A DNA stretch of 64,000 nt, taken from NCBI GenBank assembly GCA_014240375.1, contig JAAZXB010000003.1:192249-256248 (forward strand), written 5' to 3'. Below are positions 53,013 to 60,374 of the stretch, piece after piece. How positions within the stretch are numbered: position 1 is the stretch's first letter; each line of letters starts with the position of its first letter. The notes under the pieces are model-generated. The model was not told the DNA's origin. It did not search any database and saw nothing but the letters and a program-made list of their open reading frames with translations. A program made the position numbers and the translations under genes. This DNA is from Planctomycetota bacterium (GTDB lineage: Bacteria; Planctomycetota; UBA8108; UBA1146).

Positions 53013-54707
53013 CTATGGTTGCGCTGCCGCACTGCGAACATAGACTCTCGGCCTGGCAACCGATTTCTCGCTGTTTCCAAGTTCTTCTGCAGCGAGAGTG
53101 GCCGCTATTGCGTAGATGGAATCCGGGTATTTGTCGGCGATCCTGGCCAGAGACTTCTGGATTGATTTCACCGTGCGATCGTCACGCGGCTGCTTCGATT
53201 CCGCCTCGAACTTCATCAGATTCTCGATGTATCGATAGAACTTCTTGCCCGCTGCGATATCCGTTCTGGTCTCGGAGGACTTGAGCTGCTGTGCCAGATC
53301 GCCCGCTGCCGAGTCGTAGATATCGATTCCAGAGTACTTCTTTTGTAGATCAGGAATGATGAGACTCAGTGCGTACACATCATCGATCTTCTTCAGCGCA
53401 GTGACATCCGTGACCGCAGAACTCAGATCACCCATCAACTCGCCATCGATGACGCCAAACACGAGTGCTCGGTTCTCGTCGATCTCGCTGCCGACCTCGG
53501 TGCCATCATCCTCGGCGAGTTGTTTCTCGAGTTGCTGGAGACACAGATAGGCTGCCACGTAGTCTTTTTTCTTGAGCGCTTGATAAGCCGGTGTCGTGAC
53601 ATCATCCAGGTAGGGCTTGAGCTTCTTGAAGGAGACAGTCTTGGTGCCCAACAGTTCGGCCATCGCCTGACCCATCGCCTCCCCGATGTCCATGTAGGTC
53701 TCGGCGTTGCCACCGTAGTGGCCGCTGGAGGCGCCTCCATGACAGAATGGCTTGCTGTACACGGTCGCGACGTTGCCCTTGAACTGCCTGTACTTGCCGG
53801 TCCTTCCGTCGACCGCGAGCTGGGCATCGAGGATCTGCCCTTCGGCGCCACCGGCGCCTTTGACAGTCTGACCGAGCGTGGCGCACACAAACTTCGCATC
53901 TGGCGCCCCGAAATCTCTGCGCAGTTGCTCGATCAACTGCACCAAATTCTGCTCGTAGCGGCTGGCATGTACGGCGTTGTAGCGATCCTTGTCGCCCTGC
54001 CACCAGAAGAACCCCGCGATCTCGTATTTCTTCGCACCTGGGTAATAGCTGTCCAACTCTGCCAGCACCCTCTTCGCGTTGGCAATATCACCGTCGTACT
54101 GCATGCCGGCGTACCAGCCGATCGCCTTGGGCGTTTCGCCCTTCTTCCACTTGTCAGGCGAATCCTTGTACCCGGCATAGATCATGCCGTCCTGTTCGAA
54201 CTGCTTGGAGCCCGGCGGCAGCAGGTCCCAGCCGAGACTGCGGTTGCCGATGCAACTCTTGAGGATGAGCACCGGAGCATCGGTGACCTGCCCCACGTGA
54301 TGCCCGATGCCGATCTCGGGGCCGATGTTACCGTTGGTGATGGTCATCCACTCGTTGTTGAAGGACTTCATGTTGCCGGTGCCGCTCCCCATGACGCGCG
54401 CGTTGCGAACGTCCTTGCGCACGGTCCAGTTGCCAGCGTCGTCGACGAGGTAGGGGTACTTGCCTTTCTCCTGGACCGCATGCGTCAGGGAGCCTGGCTT
54501 GTCAGCAGCGCCGATTTTACCAAAGCCCAGCATGTTGGACTGACCCAGCAATATGAACACCTGGACCGGTTTGGACATGTTCGCGGGCTTGCCATCGGGA
54601 TCGGGCAGTGGCTTCGGCGTGTCCGCGACAAGAACGGAGAAGGTCAATACCATCGCCAATACGGCGGTCAGGGCTGGAACGGTCCTTGCTTGAGTTCGCG
54701 TGGCCAT
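53013..54707 (-). CDS. SASA-domain carbohydrate acetylesterase-like protein, exported
   Basis: A 564-residue secreted protein, start ATG 54707 behind AAGGAG, with a signal peptide ending near FSVLVADT. The N-terminal two-thirds match the sialate O-acetylesterase-like SASA domain (PF03629): FILLGQSNMLGFG with the nucleophile Ser, VLILKSCIGNRSLGWDLLPP, and FFWWQGDKDRYN. The second part (from about residue 360) is helical and not assigned. It probably removes acetyl groups from polysaccharides. The neighbouring peptidase gene lies 57 bases upstream on the same strand. Confidence 0.87.
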   Translation of the reverse strand: MATRTQARTVPALTAVLAMVLTFSVLVADTPKPLPDPDGKPANMSKPVQVFILLGQSNMLGFGKIGAADKPGSLTHAVQEKGKYPYLVDDAGNWTVRKDVRNARVMGSGTGNMKSFNNEWMTITNGNIGPEIGIGHHVGQVTDAPVLILKSCIGNRSLGWDLLPPGSKQFEQDGMIYAGYKDSPDKWKKGETPKAIGWYAGMQYDGDIANAKRVLAELDSYYPGAKKYEIAGFFWWQGDKDRYNAVHASRYEQNLVQLIEQLRRDFGAPDAKFVCATLGQTVKGAGGAEGQILDAQLAVDGRTGKYRQFKGNVATVYSKPFCHGGASSGHYGGNAETYMDIGEAMGQAMAELLGTKTVSFKKLKPYLDDVTTPAYQALKKKDYVAAYLCLQQLEKQLAEDDGTEVGSEIDENRALVFGVIDGELMGDLSSAVTDVTALKKIDDVYALSLIIPDLQKKYSGIDIYDSAAGDLAQQLKSSETRTDIAAGKKFYRYIENLMKFEAESKQPRDDRTVKSIQKSLARIADKYPDSIYAIAATLAAEELGNSEKSVARPRVYVRSAAAQP

Positions 54708-54764
54708 GAATCGCTCCTTAATCGGTCATGAGGGTGATGAAGATCCTCTGTCCGTCACATCGAC

Positions 54765-56678
54765 TCACAGCCGGACCCGCCTTCTGACTGGCCGGACGGC
54801 TTTCCTCAATGCTGATCTCCCGCCGACGATCGGCAGTTCGAGCGAAGTCGCATCGAGATCGATATCCAACTCGGTACCGGCTTCGGGCCACAGCGTGAAA
54901 TCGCGATCACTGGAGAAGATCATCAATCCGAGGCGTTGCCCCACCGGGATGATCTGATCATCGGGCTGTAAATCAAAGCTCAACGAATAAAACTTGCCCG
55001 GTTCGAGTGGTTCGCTGTCGGTCAACGACTCGTGGTTCTGCGGATCTGCCCAACCCCGGGTGACGATATTGCTCGTGATCTTTTTGCTCGAGACATCCCA
55101 CGGCAGCGATACCAACCAGACCGAGAGATTTGCCGCTGGTTTGCTGCAGGCAAGCTTGATATTGAGGCGAGCGTTTCCTGAAAGATGCAGCGGAGCAGTG
55201 AATTCGGGAGTTGTGAACAACAGCCGGCTCTCCGACTGTTCTGCCCGAGCGAGTTTCTCGCCACTGAGGGAAACATCATCGATGATTTTCGCGAGGCCCT
55301 GTTTGCCGCGACCTGAAAGAACCAACGTGCCACGACCATCCTCGAGGGGTCGCGGATGGAGTGTCACTTTTCGCGCCCTTGGATTCGGAAAATCGGCATA
55401 GGGAGTGGGCTCGTTGCGTTCGTCATCTTCACGAACGATCCACGCCTTGGGCCCCTTCGGGACCCCATTCTTCACGCCGTAGAGATAGTGGCTGAACCAT
55501 CGGTTCATCATCTCCATCGGCGGCTGGCCGCCATGGCCCCCCTGGTGGTAGTAAATCTGCGCAGGAAGGCCCTTGGCACGGACCGCCTGGTAGATTCTCC
55601 AGCTATGCTCCGGCATCACATTCCAGTCATTGAAGCCATGCGCCATCAACATCGCGGCTCGCATCGGTCCCAGGTCGTGGATGTAATCGCGTCCGGCCCA
55701 GAACTCGTTGTAGTCGCCGGTGACCCGATCGAAACCTTCCATCATCTCCTGATCTCGCACATTGCAATCGCAGTACTCCCGTCGCTCGGGTTCACCGCTA
55801 TTGATCCAGTCGTACAGAACATCGATGTCCTCACCGATGTAGCCTCCCGGATGCCGAACCAGACCATGGGAACGGTAGTAGTGGTAATAAGAGGTGTTGG
55901 GTGCGATGGGGATGATCACCTCGAGCCCCTTGACACCGGTGGTCGCAGCAGCGAGCGGAATGGTACCGTCGTAGGAAGTACCGGTCATTCCTACCCTCCC
56001 GGTACACCAGGAAGCGACCACTTCTTCGGTGCCGTACGGTGTTGTGAAGCCCTTGGCACGGCCGTTGAGCCAATCGATGACCGCCTTGGGTCCCAACGAC
56101 TCGTTGTCTCCTCCGACTGTCGGGCAGCCTTGTGAGAGACCGGTCCCTGGAGACGCCGAATGAACCACGGCAAAGCCTCGCGGAACCCAGCGCTCGATCT
56201 GACGCCTCGACATCAGGGGGCGCTTGCTCTGATACTCCATCGGAGGTGGTGACTCGTGCCTCGGCGGCTTCTCACCCACCTCATGACTGGGGTCCCAGGA
56301 ATATTTCTTATCATTGGACCCGGTACCGGAGAAGTAAGGGCTCGATTCGTAGATCACCGGGACCTGGAGAGCTTCCGTCTCCGTCTGACGCTGTCTCGTG
56401 ACATCGACATGCATACGGTCCAGTTTTCCATCGCCGTCGGTATCGAAGGTCGTCTCCACCCACAGATCGTGCTGGATCCACTGCTCGGGGTCCTTGAATC
56501 CGTCGACCACCTGGGCCTGGCCATCGACAAAGAGCGGCTTCGCCAGTGCCACTTCGTCAGCAACAGGACTGCCTTGAATCATCGATCCGGCGGTGAACGG
56601 ACCTGCCAGGAGAAGCAGGAGAAGCAGGAGAAGGACGCTGCAGATGGAGACCCAGATGCAGTTACAGTTTGATTTCAT
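54765..56678 (-). CDS. X-Pro dipeptidyl-peptidase-like (CocE/NonD, S15) hydrolase
   Basis: A 637-residue protein. The ATG at 56678 after CAGGGAG begins a signal peptide with a run of ten Leu (SVLLLLLLLLLAGPF). The alpha/beta-hydrolase domain carries the S15 signature GRVGMTGTSYDGTIPLAAAT with the nucleophile Ser. FAVVHSASPGTGLSQG precedes it, and the Asp/His region is AHGFNDWNVMPEHSWRIYQA with HQGGHGGQP. The C-terminal jelly-roll domain typical of CocE/PepX follows (FTAPLHLSGNARLNIKLACS). It likely cleaves Xaa-Pro peptides or acyl esters outside the cytoplasm. It lies 85 bases after qhpE and may be read from the qhp transcript. Confidence 0.88.
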   Translation of the reverse strand: MKSNCNCIWVSICSVLLLLLLLLLAGPFTAGSMIQGSPVADEVALAKPLFVDGQAQVVDGFKDPEQWIQHDLWVETTFDTDGDGKLDRMHVDVTRQRQTETEALQVPVIYESSPYFSGTGSNDKKYSWDPSHEVGEKPPRHESPPPMEYQSKRPLMSRRQIERWVPRGFAVVHSASPGTGLSQGCPTVGGDNESLGPKAVIDWLNGRAKGFTTPYGTEEVVASWCTGRVGMTGTSYDGTIPLAAATTGVKGLEVIIPIAPNTSYYHYYRSHGLVRHPGGYIGEDIDVLYDWINSGEPERREYCDCNVRDQEMMEGFDRVTGDYNEFWAGRDYIHDLGPMRAAMLMAHGFNDWNVMPEHSWRIYQAVRAKGLPAQIYYHQGGHGGQPPMEMMNRWFSHYLYGVKNGVPKGPKAWIVREDDERNEPTPYADFPNPRARKVTLHPRPLEDGRGTLVLSGRGKQGLAKIIDDVSLSGEKLARAEQSESRLLFTTPEFTAPLHLSGNARLNIKLACSKPAANLSVWLVSLPWDVSSKKITSNIVTRGWADPQNHESLTDSEPLEPGKFYSLSFDLQPDDQIIPVGQRLGLMIFSSDRDFTLWPEAGTELDIDLDATSLELPIVGGRSALRKAVRPVRRRVRL

Positions 56679-56763
56679 CGGACGAACTCCCTGACCCAAG
56701 TGTGAAAGGCATGATGACTCAACGTCGAGCGGCCATCCATCATCAACTGGCGGGCCCCCGATC

Positions 56764-57426
56764 TCATCGGGAAACACGCTGGTTTTGTCGATCGATCCGC
56801 GACTGCTGGAGGGAAACCAGATGACCGGTCAGATTGGCCGCTGCCAGGCTGACACCCGCCAGGTTCGCGCCACTGGGAAGCCCTGGCAGATCTCTTGGCC
56901 GGGGAGATGCGTACCAGAAGCTGCGGTCGCCGTGGGATCTCTGCTGTGGCTGGTTCCTCGCCAGGGACGGATCTGCAATCACGCCATGACAACCGGGTAA
57001 CGCCCCTGGATAGCAGGGCAACTCTCCGATGGCCGCAGGGGCCACGATCGAGATGCCAGCGGCACTGGCCCTGACGACCACCGCCTCCAGTTCGTCGCAG
57101 CAGGAGGGTCGGGTGGTTCCGAGGCTCAGGTTGATCCAGTGGACATCGCTATCGATGGCGTACTCGATGGTCGCCAGCAATCGCTCGAAGGAGCATCGCG
57201 GCTGCTGATGAAAGATCTTCAGCGACAGGATGGTACTTCCCGGCGCCAGATCGAGAATCGCGGCCGCGGCACAGGTTCCGTGCCCGAGAAGATCCCCCGG
57301 CTGAGGATCGTCGACCCAATTGCCCCCATCGTCGAGCACCGGACCATCGATCACTTGACCGCGGTCGCGGATGTGCGGGTGACTCTCGTGGACTCCACTA
57401 TCGAGGAGCGCGATCAACGCAGTCAT
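56764..57426 (-). CDS. qhpE: Subtilisin-like protease of the quinohemoprotein amine dehydrogenase locus (QhpE)
   Basis: A 220-residue S8-family serine protease with no signal peptide or prodomain. In the known system QhpE removes the leader of the cross-linked gamma subunit in the cytoplasm. The triad candidates are Asp9 (LIALLDSGVH), His49 (LLGHGTCAAAA) and Ser193 (AGVSLAAANLTG, where GTSxAxP is usual). The oxyanion Asn of subtilisins is not obvious: the expected AAGN block reads VAPAAIGE. The ATG overlaps the qhpB stop by four bases. The length and cytoplasmic location fit QhpE; the altered active-site block is a point of doubt. Confidence 0.85.
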   Translation of the reverse strand: MTALIALLDSGVHESHPHIRDRGQVIDGPVLDDGGNWVDDPQPGDLLGHGTCAAAAILDLAPGSTILSLKIFHQQPRCSFERLLATIEYAIDSDVHWINLSLGTTRPSCCDELEAVVVRASAAGISIVAPAAIGELPCYPGALPGCHGVIADPSLARNQPQQRSHGDRSFWYASPRPRDLPGLPSGANLAGVSLAAANLTGHLVSLQQSRIDRQNQRVSR

Positions 57427-58565
57427 TGCCAGCTACGATGCAGCCTACCCTCGAGTTCGCCCTCGAGTTCGACCGTCTGGATGTACTGATGAGTCCCATC
57501 GTAGATCACCAACTCATGTCCACGGCCGACCAGATAGAGTTTTCCTCCATCGGGGGAGATCCCCGCCAAACGGAGGCCATTTCGGCTCGGAACACGAGTC
57601 TCGAGTTGCTTGGATCCATCTTCGAGGCTGTAGTTGACGAAGGTGATGATGGGGTCGACGCCACTCTCCTGTCCGCCCCCACCGCCACGCCAACCTCTGC
57701 CGCCGGTTCCGACCGCCCGTTTTCCATCCCAGGTGATGTAGCCCGGGCTCACCGGGGGGCCCCACTCCTGGCGCTTCTCCACCTTCATCGCTTCGAGATC
57801 GAGTTCCAGCACGCCACCGATACGCCGGTGGTCGTGGACCGGATCCGTCATCGTATAGAAGAGTCGGTAGCGCTTCTGGTCCTGACCGTGGAGCAGATCG
57901 GTGCGACCACTGACCTGAAAACGACCCATGCCGCTGTAGATCGGCGTCGACAGATCGATCTTGGCCACTTCCTTGTGAGTCTCGGGATCGATTACCAGGA
58001 AATCCTCGCCGAAGACGTGCCAGAACTGGCCATCGGGGCTGATTTGAGCGCCACGACGGATCACCTTCGGTAACTCCTCCATCCGCTCGATCACCTTCTT
58101 CTCGAGGGGATCGTAGAGCAGCCACTGCGACTTCTCGATCTTGTAGTGGTCCGGTTCCACCTTGACCCGGTCGATCTGCACGTACCAGTTCGAGGTTGCA
58201 GGGATCTCGCGCATACCATCGACTCGAATCAACCAGCCCGTTTCGGTGAAGTCATGCTCTTCGATCACCTTTCCCGCGATCAGATCGACCACTTCGATCT
58301 TCGATTTCTTGCCGGTGATCATCCATGCGTACTTCTCGTCATGGCTATAGGTAGTGCCGTGACAGACACCATTCTTCGACTGGATGCTGGTCACCACCTC
58401 ATCCTTCTCGATGTCGTACTGGACCAGAAAATCAGGCCACATGCGGATCCAGAAGTAGGCTCGTTTTTCGCCACTGGAACGATTCGGTTCCTGGGTCTCT
58501 GATTCCTGTGCTGCGCAGACGGTGGTCAGCAGCAACAGGATCAACAGCATGGAAACGTGTTTCAT
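57423..58565 (-). CDS. qhpB: Quinohemoprotein amine dehydrogenase beta subunit
   Basis: A 380-residue periplasmic beta-propeller subunit. The true start is the ATG at 58565 behind AGGAGG, which gives a signal peptide (MKHVSMLLILLLLTTVCAAQ); the frame is open into qhpC upstream. Propeller blades include GVCHGTTYSHDEKYAWMITG, RRGAQISPDGQFWHVFGED, PGYITWDGKRAVGTGG and LAGISPDGGKLYLVGRGHEL. An insertion GGRGWRGGGGGQESG is near residues 295-310. Homologues are about 340 residues and hold the catalytic gamma subunit against the di-haem alpha subunit. It follows qhpC by 10 bases. Confidence 0.9.
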   Translation of the reverse strand: MKHVSMLLILLLLTTVCAAQESETQEPNRSSGEKRAYFWIRMWPDFLVQYDIEKDEVVTSIQSKNGVCHGTTYSHDEKYAWMITGKKSKIEVVDLIAGKVIEEHDFTETGWLIRVDGMREIPATSNWYVQIDRVKVEPDHYKIEKSQWLLYDPLEKKVIERMEELPKVIRRGAQISPDGQFWHVFGEDFLVIDPETHKEVAKIDLSTPIYSGMGRFQVSGRTDLLHGQDQKRYRLFYTMTDPVHDHRRIGGVLELDLEAMKVEKRQEWGPPVSPGYITWDGKRAVGTGGRGWRGGGGGQESGVDPIITFVNYSLEDGSKQLETRVPSRNGLRLAGISPDGGKLYLVGRGHELVIYDGTHQYIQTVELEGELEGRLHRSWQ

Positions 58566-58575
58566 CGACGACCTC

Positions 58576-58893
58576 CTAGGGGAATACCAGGTCGATGGAA
58601 GACCAGTCCTGCACCGGAGCCCCGCAGGAGCGGGACCAGTCGGCAAAGTTGGTGAGAGCATCGGGAACCTGGGCGGGCCAGTAGCAGGAGTGGTAGCAAT
58701 CGTAGAGATCACGCTCGATGGGAGTACAGAGGCCGTAGGTTCCCCCACCACTGTCAACCTCCCACCCCGGTGCCAGCTGGGTGCTACAGCCGAATGGAAT
58801 TCGCTCTGCCAGCGGACCCACAGAGTCCTCCGCTCCAGCAAAGCGCTCCTCGATCAGTCGCGCTTTTTGATTGATGGCTCGGACGTGCTTCAT
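58576..58893 (-). CDS. qhpC: Quinohemoprotein amine dehydrogenase gamma subunit precursor (CTQ-bearing)
   Basis: A 105-residue precursor of the catalytic subunit, made without a signal peptide. From memory of the Paracoccus denitrificans subunit, the thioether bridges are Cys7-Glu16, Cys27-Asp33 and Cys41-Asp49, and the CTQ cofactor is Cys37-Trp43. The equivalents here are Cys36-Glu45, Cys56-Asp62, Cys70-Asp78 and Cys66-Trp72, all with identical spacing. Diagnostic blocks are PGWEVD, RDLYDCYHSCYWPAQV and VQDWSSIDLVFP. Residues 1 to about 29 are the leader to be removed by QhpE. There is one extra Cys (Cys90). The ATG overlaps the qhpD stop by four bases. Confidence 0.96.
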   Translation of the reverse strand: MKHVRAINQKARLIEERFAGAEDSVGPLAERIPFGCSTQLAPGWEVDSGGGTYGLCTPIERDLYDCYHSCYWPAQVPDALTNFADWSRSCGAPVQDWSSIDLVFP

Positions 58894-60374
58894 CGATTCA
58901 CCTCGTCCTTCTCGATGACCGGCGCCGGTGCACCGGAAGCCGATTCGTAGTTTCGAAGAAACTCCGGGTTGCCCTGGGCGATGGCTGCATAACTACGCAA
59001 CCCGAGATCGGTCCAGGCGCGAATCCACTCGCAGTAGTGCAGATTAGGCGACGCTGGATCCTTGTAGCGGACATAGGCCTCGTGGTAGCAGCCGCCGCTG
59101 CAGTGAGGTCGAGCAAAGCACTGGTGACAGGGAATCTTCTTCGAGATGTGAGTGGCATTGAGAAACTCACTTCTCTTCTGCTCATCAATTCCGTCCTCGA
59201 TGGTGCCCAGTCCGTGCTCCCCCGACTCGACGAATCGGTGGCACAATCCCAGTTCGCCCTCGGTGGAAACGCCCATCAAACCGAGTCCAGCGCCGCAGGG
59301 ATGTGCCTTGTTGATGCCCTGGTGGATCTCCTGGATCAGGTCGTGCAGGTTAGAAAATCCGTGGCGCTTCCCTGCAAGTGCAGCCTCGACATATTGCTGA
59401 GACAAGATCTCGAAGTCGCTGAGGATCTGGCCCATGTGCCCATCGGCCAGCGCATACTCCCGATCCTCGGCACTGGTGACCGGAGCAAATCCAACCGAAT
59501 CGAAACCGATCTCGTCGATCAGGTGATGGTAGGTCTCCGGAACCGGCGCCATGCCGGCGGTCAGGGTCACCCTGGCTCCGACCGGTCGACCATGGGGACG
59601 ATTCTTCTCGAGAAACTTGCGGATTCGAGGAACGATGATGTCGTAGCTGCCACGCCCGCTGGAGAAGGTGCGATGGCGATCTTGATCCCCTTTATTGCCA
59701 TCGATACTGATATTGACGCCAAACTTGTGCTCGACGAGAAAGTCGATCACCTCATCGGTCAGCATCGTGGCGTTGGTAGTCAGAGCAAATGCCACCGGAC
59801 GACCCCGCTCCTTCCCACGACCCACCGCATACTCTGTGGCCGCACGGATGGTGCCGAAGTTGAGCAAGGTTTCACCACCGAAGAAGGTGATGGAGACACC
59901 GTTACGCCCCTCTGAACTCTTCAGCAAGAAGTCGACCGACTTGCATGCGGTCTCTTCCGTCATCATCGGCAACCGTGGCGTCCCATCGGGTTTCTTCTGG
60001 TCGGAAACTCGATCCTCTCCATACTCGTAGCAATAGGTACAGGACAGGTTGCACTTGTTGGTGACATTGAGCACCAGCGTCGCCAACGGATAGGGCATTG
60101 GAGGTTGTTGTTCTGGAGGCGCGGTAGGCGCCCCGACCGGACGCAGCATCCCCATCGCCGCCAGTTCGTCAAAGGCCTCGCGCGCCTGGGGCTGTCGCTC
60201 GACCTCGAGGGTCTCCAACCAGGGCCCCGGTTCGGCCCCTTCTCCATCGGAGAAGTTATCGATGATCTCCGAGGTCATTTCATCGAGTTGGACCACCGCA
60301 GCGGTCGGTGTGACGTACGCGAACGGAACCCCGTCGCTTTCAAATCTGTGAAACAAGGTGGTGTGAAATTTCAT
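58890..60374 (-). CDS. qhpD: Radical SAM/SPASM peptide maturase (QhpD)
   Basis: A 494-residue radical SAM enzyme that forms the Cys-to-Glu/Asp thioether bridges in QhpC. The start is the ATG at 60374, which overlaps the qhpA stop (ATGA). Residues 1-85 resemble a PqqD-like peptide-binding domain (FAYVTPTAAVVQLDEMTSEI). The radical SAM cluster motif is C108-x3-C112-x2-C115 in NKCNLSCTYCYEYGE, with FFGGETLLNF and VNISIDGNK following. The C-terminal SPASM part has Cys-rich blocks HPCGAGLGLMG, IPCHQCFARPHCSGGCYHE and HYCEWIRAW for auxiliary clusters. Its substrate gene qhpC follows immediately. Confidence 0.95.
   Translation of the reverse strand: MKFHTTLFHRFESDGVPFAYVTPTAAVVQLDEMTSEIIDNFSDGEGAEPGPWLETLEVERQPQAREAFDELAAMGMLRPVGAPTAPPEQQPPMPYPLATLVLNVTNKCNLSCTYCYEYGEDRVSDQKKPDGTPRLPMMTEETACKSVDFLLKSSEGRNGVSITFFGGETLLNFGTIRAATEYAVGRGKERGRPVAFALTTNATMLTDEVIDFLVEHKFGVNISIDGNKGDQDRHRTFSSGRGSYDIIVPRIRKFLEKNRPHGRPVGARVTLTAGMAPVPETYHHLIDEIGFDSVGFAPVTSAEDREYALADGHMGQILSDFEILSQQYVEAALAGKRHGFSNLHDLIQEIHQGINKAHPCGAGLGLMGVSTEGELGLCHRFVESGEHGLGTIEDGIDEQKRSEFLNATHISKKIPCHQCFARPHCSGGCYHEAYVRYKDPASPNLHYCEWIRAWTDLGLRSYAAIAQGNPEFLRNYESASGAPAPVIEKDEVNR

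Noticed and set aside
58566..58841. Upstream extension of qhpB frame through qhpC
   Set aside because: The internal ATG at 58565 has an AGGAGG site and a signal peptide, while the extension has a low-complexity product overlapping qhpC.
59037..59915. 292-residue plus-strand frame opposite qhpD
   Set aside because: Antisense to a radical SAM gene with intact cluster motifs; no ribosome binding site or family match.
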